DNA from: Cylicocyclus nassatus
Taxonomy: Eukaryota > Nematoda > Chromadorea > Rhabditida > Strongylidae
NCBI GenBank assembly: GCA_958299035.1
Contig: CATQJL010000316.1
Location: 34,599,441-34,663,440 of the forward strand
Direction: 5' to 3'
DNA: 64,000 nucleotides
The notes below the pieces were generated by a model. It made no database searches, was not told where the DNA came from, and saw only the letters and a program-made list of their open reading frames with translations. The position numbers and the translations under genes are program-made. This document shows, piece after piece, positions 34,599-44,980 of this stretch; the first letter of the stretch is position 1, and each line of letters begins with the position of its first letter.

Positions 34599-36323
34599 TA
34601 TACCGACCTCCCAGCTCCACCTCTGATTCGGATGATGTGCTTGTTGATCTCCTCTTAGCTTCTACCCACTGTACCCCGAATATCCTTATTCCCGGTGATT
34701 TCAATCTTCCTATGAGATGCTCTGGAGACACACCACCCCACATTTTTCCACAAGTCCAGAGATTTCTTGAGTTCTTTCGTGATTTAGACCTTAAGCAGTT
34801 CGTTATTGTACCCACTCGCGATGATACCATTTTGGATTGGGTACTATCAACCACTAACTCAGTACACAAGCTATCAGTCAAGGCACCGTTTGCACATCCG
34901 ATCACATTATCACTGAATTCCTATATAAATTCCATAATCCGAAAATTGAACTTATTCCATTTCCCATTTTCAGTAAAATTGATTTCAAAGCAATGAAAAA
35001 TGATCTTCACACTCTCAATTGGGAAGAGATCTTCAATCAGTATATTGGCCCCTCTGATGTACACTACAGATTCTGCTGTGTTATGTATAATCTGCTCGCT
35101 AAATATACTCCATTTGGTGTGCACAAAATTGGCTATTTACGATACCCGCGTCACATACAGTCGCTTCTGCTCCAAAAAGGAAGACTTTTCAGAACTGCTA
35201 AATATAATAGCCCATTGTACAGTAAGGTCTACTCTGATGTCATATTCCACATCAAGAAATTCCTCGCCAACCACGAAAGACACCTGGCTTCGTCTATTCA
35301 CTCAAAAAATCTCTTCTCTTATATCCATCATATACAGCGCGCACAATATCACGGGGCCTTGAAGGATACGTTGGGCAATACCTGTCTAACAAATCAGTCC
35401 AAGGCTTCAGCATTAGCCGAGTTTTTTGCAAATACGTTTTCCACAAGTACTCCTCGCACTAAAGGATTGGGTGCACCTCTGAACCATACCTGCTCAGCAC
35501 CTATGATCATGCCTTCTACTGTCGAAAACTTTCTTAGACCCTTGAAACAATCTACATTTGAACCTTTTGATGGCATATCTCAGATTGTCTTCAAACGTTG
35601 CGCCAGAGAGCTCTCTGTCCCCTTGTCACATATCTTTAATATTAGTTTTATTTGTGGAGAAATACCTGACATTTGGAAAGAAGCAATTGTCACCGCAGTT
35701 CCAAAAGTTCCCAAACCTCAATCTGTAAGAGAATTCAGGCCTATAAGTATAAATCCAGTACCATGTAAAGTTCTGGAAAAGATAATTCGTGACAAACTTC
35801 TTTTATGGCTGGAGAGGTTTAATCTCATTCCCGCTGAACAACATGGGTTTGTCAGTGGTGCATCCACTGTAACCCAACTAATAGATTGCAATCATGACTG
35901 GATTAAGGCATACCTCGATAAGAAGGAAGTGGACGTTATATGCTTCGATTTGTCGAAAGCTTTCGACCGTATAAGTCATGGTAAACTGTTATATAAGCTT
36001 GAGCACTATGGTATCAGAGGACCCCTGCTTGAGTGGCTAAAATCATATCTGCACTCCAGATATATGACGGTTCGGGTGGGAAGAGATCATTCTGGACGTT
36101 TTCCTTGTACTAGCGGACTTCCACAGGGCGGGGCCCTTTCACGTCCAGAAGGTTTTCACTCGTTTGCTTTTCTATAGATGCTATCCCAGTCGTGGTTACC
36201 CACGATCGCTTCCAAGCTATGATGAACGAATGAAAGTCCTAGGCCTCAAAAGTCTACTACATCGCAGGGTCATGCATGATAGAATACTTGCTTTCAGGAT
36301 TTTCAAAGGCGAGACTAGACTAA

Positions 36324-36785
36324 CAAGGGAAGGAAGGTTGGTCGAAGCGGCCTTTGAGATGAGATGTGCATTGTTTTGTAGAGCTTAAGATGCTGATTTC
36401 AAGTCTACCTTTGCTATCTGCTGCGGGCTTCTGGGCGAGCAGTTATGAAGGTTTTTGTGAGTAAAGATCTGAATGCAAGAGTAGGGCAAAATCAGTCGTA
36501 ACCTTTTCCCAGCGTTCAAATGAGGCAGAAGCGAGTTGGTATATCTAAACCAAGATTATTTGTTGCACCAAGTGACCCCACTACCAATTTCGCCCTATAA
36601 AAAATGTTACGTCTGATTTTAGCCTGCTCTTGCATTCAGATTTTTACTCACAAAAACCTTCATAACTCCTCGCCCAGAAGCCCACAGCAGATAGCAAAGG
36701 TAGATTTGAAATCAGCGTCCCAAGCTCTACAAAACGATGTGAGTTTTATCTCAAAAGGCCACTTCGACCAACCTTCCTTTCCTTG
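36324..36785. mobile_element. 462-bp Harbinger-like foldback inside LINE
   Basis: The left end CAAGGGAAGGAAGGTTGGTC and the right end GACCAACCTTCCTTTCCTTG are inverted, with TAA on both sides (36321-36323, 36786-36788). Taking it out leaves the LINE C-terminal frame continuous from FKGETRL into SKYWVFRPSHGG. The arms extend through CTTCATAACTGCTCGCC-like sequence to near the centre. A diverged half copy is at 48823-49020. Confidence 0.85.
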
Positions 36786-38386
36786 TAAGACCTTCTAAAT
36801 ACTGGGTGTTCAGGCCTAGTCACGGAGGGACTACTGATTTTTCTGTTTATTTACATCTAAATGGTAGGCGGAAACAACTAAACTCTTTATCAAGAAACAG
36901 TTTTTTTGCACGCACTTCAAAGTATCTCCAGTGTTTACCTAAAGAAATTCTGTCTTCTCCAGATAGCCTTACTTTCAAACGTAGACTCAAGAAGTTGAAT
37001 TTGACCGATTTTCTTCCAGATGACTGCTTCTCGTTATCATTCGTATAGTGCTGCCGTTCGCCTGCCGTACTTTCCTACGCTCGCTGCTTCGCATGTCGCT
37101 TGGGCTGCTCCAGTACTATAATCTGACTAACTCTATCAATCTCCCACTTATAGCGTAGAAGGTCTCCTAGTGATAACTTCTCAGATTAATATATTTGCGG
37201 TCGTGAAATTTCAACTTGCTTATTGTTTCGATCATTACTTTACATGCTGGTTCGGGTCCGGTTCATCCATTCCGTTGCTACTTGGGAATAGCTTGTTAGG
37301 CTTGTTCATTATTTTATTTTATAAGCTCTTATCTCGGAGTTCTGTTCTCTCCGCAGAATCAGTCGGGCAAATTTGTCAACCTATACGGTCCCCGCAAATA
37401 CATTTGCTAAATTTGAATAATCTAAGAGCACTTTTGCTGCAAGCAGGGGGCATGAGGCAGACTCCACAGAGCATTTTACTGATACAATCATACAAGACCC
37501 TTACAAGCTTAATCCCCTTATTCCTACATACCTGAAAGCTGGACTTGGACTGTTGGTGGATTTTTTTTTCTTTTTTGGTTGTTCACTACTGTAAGGTTCT
37601 TACTATTTCGTTTTACTTGTTCCAAATGTGGCACGCCTTGTGCGTATTGAATAAATAAATAAATAAATAAATTTTTCTGACATTTGTAGCGTATGCTATC
37701 AATTTTGAATGAAAGCGCTGTAATTACCAGATTGTGGTGATTCTTGAGGGCGATACACGTCTTCCACTGTAAGGGTTGTAGGGTGAGAAGGGTGGTTTTA
37801 TTATGTACACGTCTCCGTATTGTTGGAGACAGAACAAAGAGCGGTTAGAGACGTAACTTGAGAGCCTTCCCGAGTGGGCTCCGGATTCGACAAAAGTACG
37901 AGGAGGCTGAGCATTGCCTCAGTCTCCTTGAATTTTCGTCTTCTGCTGACGTAAGGCGAAATGCTACGACGTTACTTTCGGATAAGTCTCGATATACAGT
38001 GGATAGGTAAATATTCTCCGCATACATCTGTAGAAAGTTTTCATCGGAAAATTAATGAAATTTTTGAGAAGTTTGAAAAGCATTACAGCAAGGAAGAGCC
38101 AAGGTGAGAGGACAGAGATGAGTAGCAATGCAAGTGCTAGATACATCACCTCTAACACTGACCAACACTGTCTGTTGTACAGTCTTTCTAAGCAGAATAT
38201 GCACTGTAGTAATTCGCATAATGGCTGAGCCTTGTAGTGTGTCTCTCCTTCATAAGACTGTGTTTCAGTCGAGACTATGATGTTGACTTTAAAGTCATAT
38301 AGGACGATTGAGTTTGGAAATATTACTTCTCGAGATTGAGAATTGGAAAAAAATGCAATATTGTTTGACGGCACAATGGCTTTGTA

Positions 38387-39258
38387 TTAGGGTGAACGGT
38401 GAAAAATGGGACAGCTTGATTTCTATTACATTTTAAGATTTTTTGTCCTCACCAATAACAAGCAGGCTGCAGCTCAAACGTCGCTTAAATAATCGACCTT
38501 CGCCTATTATTCTGGCAACGCGTTACCGCTCCTCTCTATAACCGTATACGCGCGGCGTCGTGAAGAACTCCGACAGGATTTTTTGAACAACTCTCAAACT
38601 TGCACTGCTATACCGTAAAGTCGTAAAGCAAATGACATACCATTCGAAAGAGGTTTTCATGCTCTTCTAAACGATATGTTAAATGCCTAAGATTTCTTTT
38701 CAATTTCAGGAAAAATTGCGAAAAAACCTGGAAAATAGCTATTTTTGGCGCAACAAAAAACCAAAAAATTATGTTTTGCCCTATATTTTCCAAAAATAGA
38801 CAAAATCTGAGGCAAGCTGCACATGGATGGACAGAGCGTAAAAAGCTCTATCAGACGGTACCTAGAAAACGTGCGTTCACCTGGAAGGAATTGAATAACG
38901 CGTATCTTCGTTCTCGAAGCTGCTAATGGCCATATCTCCTGACTTTGAACGTTGAGGCCACCAAGCCGTCTTGGGTTTGGTGACTGTCCCACCACCCACT
39001 CCAGCAGTAAAACTTTGGGTGGTCTCACATGTTTCACTGCGCAGATACTGCTCAAAGTTCATAATTTGTCGAAGTGACTAACTTTACATTTCAGCAAGCA
39101 TAAAAATTATTAATTATGCAAATGACCTTATATAGGTAATATCTGAAAGAGAATAACATATTCTAACATCTATCAAAATTGGAATGTCTAATCACTTCTC
39201 TTTCTTGAGAAACCTCCAGTTATTTCGTAAGTGTCCCATTTTTTACCGTTCACCCTAA
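38387..39258. mobile_element. 872-bp TA-flanked element in the envelope frame
   Basis: The ends TTAGGGTGAACGGTGAAAAA and TTTTTACCGTTCACCCTAA are inverted, with TA duplications at 38385-38386 and 39259-39260. The minus-strand envelope frame is open up to the right border and resumes in the same phase at the left border, so the insertion is the direct cause of the break. No transposase is inside, so this is a mariner-like non-autonomous element. Confidence 0.85.
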
Positions 39259-40435
39259 TAGATGAAGTCCTTGGTAAATGAGATGCCTCCTTTGATGGAT
39301 TTGATAGTAAGTGGTAGATCGTTCTGGGAGGCTGTAGAGTGTGGCGCAAAAGAGAAAATAGGTGCTGTTGAGCTTGCTGGTTTTATTGTCGTTCGGTTGT
39401 CGCAGTAACCATAATAGGTTTTCGTTACGGATCTCCAAGCTTTGACTGGAATCTTTAAGTTGAATAAATTGTTGAGAACAGTAGAGCGAGAGGGTTGTTG
39501 TAGGTACAAAGGAAGCGGGCCTTCGGATAACAACCGTGGTTTTTGTTGGGACGTACCCGTTATAAATTTGTGAACTGATCGTCGTCTTCGGTCCTGTCTA
39601 TGCATATGAAGTCGTCTTTGTCGATGTGGTCCACAATATTGATTGCGAGAGATTTTACTAAAACCAGCTGTAGTCATACAACTGCACTTGGTTGAAGTAT
39701 TCTATCCTTTTTGTGGAATCGCAAGAGACAGAGGCGTTGAACGAGCACATAAAATCTGGATGATATTGAAAGGAAGTTTGTGGTTTTGATGGCGATTTTC
39801 TGGACAAGATATTGTTGAATGAGCAGGATACGGACCATGTGGGATATTGCACGTTTTCCACAAGCGATGGGGTGTTTTTTCGGAAGCGGGCAAAGAAATG
39901 AAAACCAGCAAAAATGGAGATTCTTTGTTTCTAGTCGTGCAACGCAACTCCTTTTGTTATACGTTCAGTTGCGTATAGTATTGTCTTATGGCTGTCGAGA
40001 CTTTCGGGGCAGCGTTATTTTCTTTCTGAGAGGGGAATTGCTTCGCCGCTATAGCTTTCGCGTCGTTCGCAATCTCGACTAGCGGTAAGAAACTGAAGCA
40101 TAAAAGCGCAGTGTTTGTTTGCAACCTTGCCTTCAACCTGGTTATCATGGGTATCGTGACTGAATCTCTAATTCACTGGCTGTCTTGGATGAGTTCCCTG
40201 GGTGGTTGACGCTTGGGAAGAGTCTTCTTCCTCAAGGATTACCGGATTTTCTGGAGTCAATTCCATTTTGTGTATGAGGTTATTTGGACGCGTTATAATC
40301 CTTTTGGAAGGTAGGCTTATGTCGACTGATATCTGTGGTCCATCTTTTCCAGAAGTTTGACATAAGTTTGTTCGTGCGACTCCATTCGGTTAGCAATGTG
40401 GAGTGAGAAGTGGGATACGGTATCCAATCTTCTTC

Positions 40436-40636
40436 TTAATTCTCTGGTAAACAATAGTGGTGAATGATTTTTTTGACCTCTGTTCGTCCCTGTGGTATCC
40501 ACACTCGTAATCGGTAGAGTGTCAAAGAGTGATTAGTTCCGCAATGATTGTTGGATTGGTGGATATGGAGGACATAAAGTGAGGTAATCCTGTTATGTCG
40601 TGGTAGGCAAGTCGGGGTAATTGTTTCCGGTGGCAA
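40436..40636 (-). pseudogene. Integrase zinc-binding domain fragment
   Basis: The frame reads VLHIHQSNNHCGTNHSLTLY followed by RVWIPQGRTEVKKI, the H-x3-7-H part of the HHCC zinc domain plus the conserved WIP-GR motif of BEL/Pao and other retroelement integrases. The paired cysteines expected afterwards are eroded (HHYCLPEN then stop). In a live element this domain helps insert cDNA into the chromosome. Confidence 0.7.
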
Positions 40637-40679
40637 ATCGGCGCTCTATGCTCAATGCTCTATGCGAGCATGACTTTTC

Positions 40680-41020
40680 CATAACGAGGTTCGGCGACAC
40701 GTAGGATTCTTCGTCCTAGCGGCTCGCAAGAGATATCTTCCTTTTGGGTGTAAGTCTGTGACTTTCTTTTAAAGCCTGTGAGCGGCACTTAGGATTATTC
40801 CTCATCCTTAAAGATATCGGCCTGTAAGCGATTCTTAGGCTGCACCCTTTTTATGCGTGTGGGTCGGTGAACGGCGTGTAAGGTTCTTCGTTCTTGAAGA
40901 TGACAACCTGTGAACGGTTCGTAGGGCACATCCTTCTTATGTATAGGGGTCTGTGAGGGAAGTGTAGGGATGTTCGGCATGTTTAATGATGGAGTGTCAC
41001 CTTTGCGCCCCAAAAACAAA
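40680..41020 (-). repeat. Degenerate 60-70-bp tandem units
   Basis: Words such as CTGTGAGCGGCACTTAGG, CTGTAAGCGATTCTTAGG, GTGAACGGCGTGTAAGG, CTGTGAACGGTTCGTAGG and CTGTGAGGGAAGTGTAGG recur every 50-65 bases, separated by CTTAAAGATAT / CTTGAAGATGA words. It resembles a decayed minisatellite at the 5' side of the integrase fragment. Function unknown. Confidence 0.6.
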
Positions 41021-41036
41021 GTGAAATTTACCTAAC

Positions 41037-41210
41037 ATCGGCTCCCAGATTCGTGTGGAGGCGAGTTGCTGACTTTTCCTGATTATAAAAATAAACTTGT
41101 TCAACCTCCACATTTCAGCATTGTTCTTCGCACTCTCTCAGTGACTCTCAGTGACTCTATCCTTATAATCGGGGAAAGTCGGCAACCACCATGAATACGA
41201 GAGCCGATCA
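41037..41210. mobile_element. Small foldback element
   Basis: ATCGGCTCCCAGATTCGTG on the left pairs with CATGAATACGAGAGCCGAT on the right, followed inwards by GTTGCTGACTTTTCCTGATT and AATCGGGGAAAGTCGGCAAC. No clear target duplication. A GTGACTCTCA short tandem lies in the loop. Confidence 0.7.
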
Positions 41211-41289
41211 TACTACTTCGTGCTGGGCCCTAATTGCGACTTCATAGATACGTTAAGCGAAAAAGTCAGGAAATGAAGCAATTTTTATT

Positions 41290-41610
41290 GAGCAATGTCC
41301 GGGCAAAAACGCTAGCAAATTCGCTTAGCTGGAGTCCGCTTCATTGAATCCGAAAGTAAACATCAAAGAGAGTGAAAACGGCGATGTTATTCTAGAGTGG
41401 GGACTCTCGAATATAAAATTTTATGTTGTGATCGCCGCAGAGCAGGAAGTCCACAAATGGAGAAGCCCGCCGTTAGGGCGTAGGTTTCCCGACTTTCAGA
41501 CCGTATTTCTTGCTTAGTCAAATTTCATGGCTTCGAGCTTGCGCAATGGCTGCTTGCACGGCACTGGAATACCAAACCAAACCCCAACCTTGTCCGGACA
41601 CTACCCATAT
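41290..41610. mobile_element. MITE, family D, copy 4
   Basis: The termini GCAATGTCCGGGCAAAAACG and CTTGTCCGGACACTACCCAT are inverted and match the family D ends with some divergence. TTAA is not preserved. Non-coding. Confidence 0.6.
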
Positions 41611-42539
41611 GATTTACAAAGAGATGAACATGAAGTAGGCATCAGAATTGTACTGGCCTACTATTCTTCATCTTGCTGACCATATCTCACTTGAATACTT
41701 GTTATTACGATCTTGTTTCATCAGCAAAACCTTTAACAAAAAAAAACTTTATCTCAACATGCACAATGAGATACAAGCCGAACTATTGCTTTGGAGTACT
41801 CAAACGGAAAATTAACAGAAAATATTACATGAACCACAGGGAGATCACATTTGAACAAACTCGTAAGAAACTGCCTAAGAACAAGATACAATCAAAGCAT
41901 GAGAGTATGAAACTTAAAGTTGTTCATTTAGCTAAGGCGATGATTGAAATCGAGGTTACGTTAAACTGAAAACTCGAACTATCAAAAAGTATTGACGAGC
42001 ATCGGCAAAGACAATTTCTAACCAGCCATATTTCGTTTCGCAGCAATGCTAGAAAAAATCTTTAGATTCGAATACAGCAGCGTCCTTGTAAGAGGATTTC
42101 TCTTCCACAACAATGCGTACAAGCACATATGTGAACTGGAAAAGAACATTTTGGTAAGTGATTAGTTTCGCAGACAGTCCGCAAAATCGGTTGAAAGCTA
42201 CTTGGAAGAATCTTCTTTTTTGCTTGTGGGAAGAGAACCTCTACGTAATAATCTCCCTCATGGAAGCGACGCTTTGCAAAAATGGCAGTACGCCGCGGAG
42301 TGTCTTTGCTTCATAGATTCGCAAAATTTGATCACAGATCTGATCTGCGAGTGTTTGTTTTTTGGAAAAGAGAAGCATATGAGCAATTGGGTCTTGCAGG
42401 CGGAGGTGACGCTTTCCAAGAAAGGACACTGCTCCAGCAAGCGACTTCGTCAGAGATAACTCGCAAAATCTGAGCAAAACTGTGGAAGGGTGTTTTTTTT
42501 TTTGAGGAAAACCTTCGTGAAGCGAATGCGTGACTTAAA
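41611..42539 (+). other. Unidentified open frames, possible transposase relic
   Basis: Plus-strand frames at 41673-41969 (Lys-rich) and 42202-42459 look protein-like. A short stretch near 42085-42150 reads GFLFHNNAYKHICELEKNIL, vaguely like the DNAPAH region of mariner transposases. No catalytic triad could be placed. Could be a decayed mariner transposase or chance. Confidence 0.2.
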
Positions 42540-42590
42540 CCTCGCCATAGAAAAGGCGTTATTCAGGATAACGCCTTTTCTATGGCGAGG
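42540..42590. repeat. Perfect 23-bp-arm hairpin
   Basis: CCTCGCCATAGAAAAGGCGT continues to TAT, then a 5-base loop, then the exact inverse. No target duplication, so it looks like a local fold rather than an insertion. Confidence 0.8.
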
Positions 42591-43930
42591 AAAATTAGGA
42601 GCATTTTACCAGAGAAATCTGCAAATGTTCTCGCCTTTGATGAAGTACCTCCCATTGACAGCAAATTTAATAACTGTAAGGAAATTAATATTATACTTCA
42701 GAATAAAATATGAAACCTGCAGGCAAAAGAATCATACACAAAAACAAATTATAGTATTTATCACTTTCTATGGGACCCAAAGCGTCGCTAATTTTCCGCA
42801 TGTTCGGCCTCGAGCATAGTTCACTCGATTTCCCCACTATTCTCCCAACAAGACAACTACTACGAGTCCATACCGTATTGAACCCCGCATTTCGGTCGTG
42901 ATAACTAGTCACAAATTAGTCGTTTCGGAAAACTATTACAACCGAAATGCAGGAGAATCGGCATGCAATGAACCCGTGACACTTGTCATATTGGAAGAAT
43001 CGCGAGGCGAAGAAATCGCGTACTACGCCCGAGGCCTTTGGAACATGGAGTCTACTCCCCCACATACCGTACTCTTCCTAGCGCACTAGTTAGCTCTTGA
43101 GCATGGTATTGGGCAGAGCCTGTAGTAATTTCTTGGCCACGATCAATCACATTAATTGCTGCTTGGTCAGTGGTTAGCTGAGACCTTCCCATTCAGTATG
43201 CTAGTTAAGTACTAGCTGGTGAGCAAATACACATTCCTAAGAGCTTCGCTACCTTTCTCTTTGTGATGCAACTGCCAAATAAAGACAAAAAAGGCAGAAC
43301 TTTCAATATCTTTTCGCATTTCTATGCAGGGTTCAACCCAGCTGGCACCGGGTCAAGCTGATTGTCGTTTTTGGGACAAAAAGCAAAGAATGTATTGTTT
43401 TTGTGGCCGAAAAGACACGAAAATTGCGATGTTTTTTCAATCGACGTTTCGTTTTTCTGGGGGTTTTCTACGTTCAGGGTTTAGGGTCAAAAGAGACTTC
43501 CTAAAATTTTGGGGCCAAGGGAGACTTCGAAATTTCACTGGTGCCAGCTCCTGCCGAGTTCTGTTTCTATGTCTACCTCAGTTTCAATTGACTGGCTAGG
43601 CACTTACCATATAACAACTAGCGTAGCAGGAAGAGCATGATTCAGTCACTATCTGATTCTGAAAAAAAAAGCATAAAATTCGTTTTTACCTTCCTGACAG
43701 CGTAGAATCTATTAGTAAGGAAAATAACACTAGCTGATAAATTTACCAATTATTCTGATCTTTTTCTTTGTCTGCACAGACCTTCGCGGCCGTGCGTTGA
43801 CCACCTCAAATCGGGCTTCGTGAACCTACAACGAGAATAATTCAGAGCCTAGTGTCGATAGACAACAAGTTTTTTTAAAAACGGTCTCCATGAGAACTAT
43901 TTTGTCACTAATCAAGGTATCTCAACTTTC
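42591..43930. other. Repeat-rich intergenic DNA, no gene
   Basis: A short inverted pair GCATTTCGGTCGTGATAA / TTACAACCGAAATGC lies at about 42882-42951. TGCCAAATAAAGAC at about 43270 has an AATAAA signal without a visible gene before it. 43320-43600 contains AGACTTC/TTTGGGG words like those of other repeat copies. Nothing else recognised. Confidence 0.4.
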
Positions 43931-43938
43931 ATAGAAAG

Positions 43939-44276
43939 CAGTGGCGTACCGAGGGGGGGAGGGCGCCAACCCCCCCCCCTCCCGAAAATGGGTCGCGAAA
44001 CTTTTGAAAGTTACTTAAATGTGTTATAAAAATGTGCAGAGGACTTGTTTTCACTTGTGAATAATTAAAATAATTTTTAAAAATTCTAAGTTCAAATTAG
44101 CGTAAAAAGAATTTTTTCGGGGGCTTTTTCTGAAATTTTGGGGTCAGGGGCCCGGGAAAATTTTGAGTAGCATCCCAAAATATTTTTCGGAGTGCATGGC
44201 TAACGCCATGCACACACATCATCCAAAAAAAATTTTTGTCCCCCCCCCCCGAACGGAAATCCCGGGTGCGCCACCG
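43939..44276. mobile_element. 338-bp hAT-like MITE
   Basis: The ends CAGTGGCGTACCGAGGGGG and CCCGGGTGCGCCACCG are inverted (the classical CAGTGGCG hAT start). The exact 8-bp duplication ATAGAAAG is at 43931-43938 and 44277-44284. Poly-C/poly-G runs follow both termini. Non-coding. Confidence 0.92.
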
Positions 44277-44413
44277 ATAGAAAGATATTTATTAGAATTG
44301 GTAAAACCATTCCTAGACCATGCAGTTCCATCCAGTAAACATTTTGTCGCCGGTTTCCTTGTGAAATTCTGCACCCGTCATGCAAGAATGACCACGACTC
44401 CAGAATATTCTTC

Positions 44414-44834
44414 TTAAAGAGTGTCTAGGCAAGAGGTCGATTTCGAGTTGTTTTTTTTGCTTACCTGGCCCTACTCGCTAAGTTGAATCCAAAAAACCAC
44501 ACGGTAGAGCGCGAACGACGAGAAAGACCCTATCGCAGGAGGGAAAGCAGCAGGTGAGCGGGGCGGCGTTCACGCGAGATTTGAAGCCGGGAGTGAGAAG
44601 ATCACTTGGAAGTTGGAACGGTGGCGATTTAGGGCAGCTTGCGGATTTTGGAAGATCGTTCCCAAAGCTGGGAAAGTGATTTTCGAAGTGGAAGACCCCA
44701 CCCATTTGTTGATTTCCCATCTGCGTTGAAGCCCTTTTTCACTTCGAGCTTTACAGCATGAATTTTCGATTTAGCATGGCGAACAGGTCCTCAAGCAAAA
44801 AATCTCAAAATGACTTCTTGCCAAGACACCTTCA
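44414..44834. mobile_element. MITE, family D, copy 5
   Basis: The left TTAAAGAGTGTCTAGGCAAG and the right CTTGCCAAGACACCTTCAG are inverted family D ends, with TTAA only on the left. The inner GCTTACCTGGCCCTACTCGC matches the corresponding part of the 57115 copy. It lies about 150 bp past the stop codon of the F-box gene. Confidence 0.6.
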
Positions 44835-44980
44835 GTGACATTACGACTTATCAATTAGCAAGAGAACTATGGGCCCAAATCATTTACACTTCGCTTTTTT
44901 AGCTACTTCTGAGCATGAAACATGGCAAAGGACTCAGATGAGGTCTCTTTCCTAATGTATCACAGGACAGAAGAAATACC

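Larger units (their letters stand above)
34278..37675 (+). pseudogene. CR1/Jockey-type LINE, broken, inserted in the envelope relic
   Basis: The plus strand encodes an endonuclease C-half (PGDFNLP near 34697, TILDWVLS near 34828). After a frame change at about 34895, an RT frame starts at 34993 with EFRPISI (about 35731) and the FDLSKAFD catalytic strand (35944-35967), running to SGLPQGGAL (about 36112-36138). The part that should hold the second catalytic motif (YADD) is missing: the frame jumps to the C-terminal SYDERMKVLGLKSLLHRRV (about 36200-36275), and RPSHGG and KLNLTDFL lie near 36810-37015. The 3' end is an ATAAA-type run at 37651-37671. The element is 5'-truncated, internally deleted and carries two small insertions, so it is inactive. 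Confidence 0.85.
37680..40640 (-). pseudogene. BEL/Pao-type element: integrase end and envelope N-part
   Basis: Minus-strand frames run from an integrase zinc-binding region (40436-40636) through a less clear stretch (40500-39680) to an envelope-like region with a membrane segment (38100-38170, LALALLLISVLSPWLFLAVM). It then approaches the G2-like block at 34277 across the inserted LINE. A TA-flanked element (38387-39258) splits the envelope frame. Frameshifts near 40.3-40.5 kb and a stop near 37859 show decay. No protease or RT of this element remains in the window, and the terminal repeats were not found. BEL/Pao is inferred from the integrase wording and the linked G2-like envelope. Confidence 0.6.

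Noticed and set aside
36604..37048. Separate small genes on the plus strand
   Set aside because: They are the foldback arm and the C-terminal part of the LINE frame interrupted by it.
32512..41210. Long terminal repeats of the BEL/Pao element
   Set aside because: No matching direct repeats were found on the two sides. A possible edge near 32628 has no partner, so no LTR is annotated.
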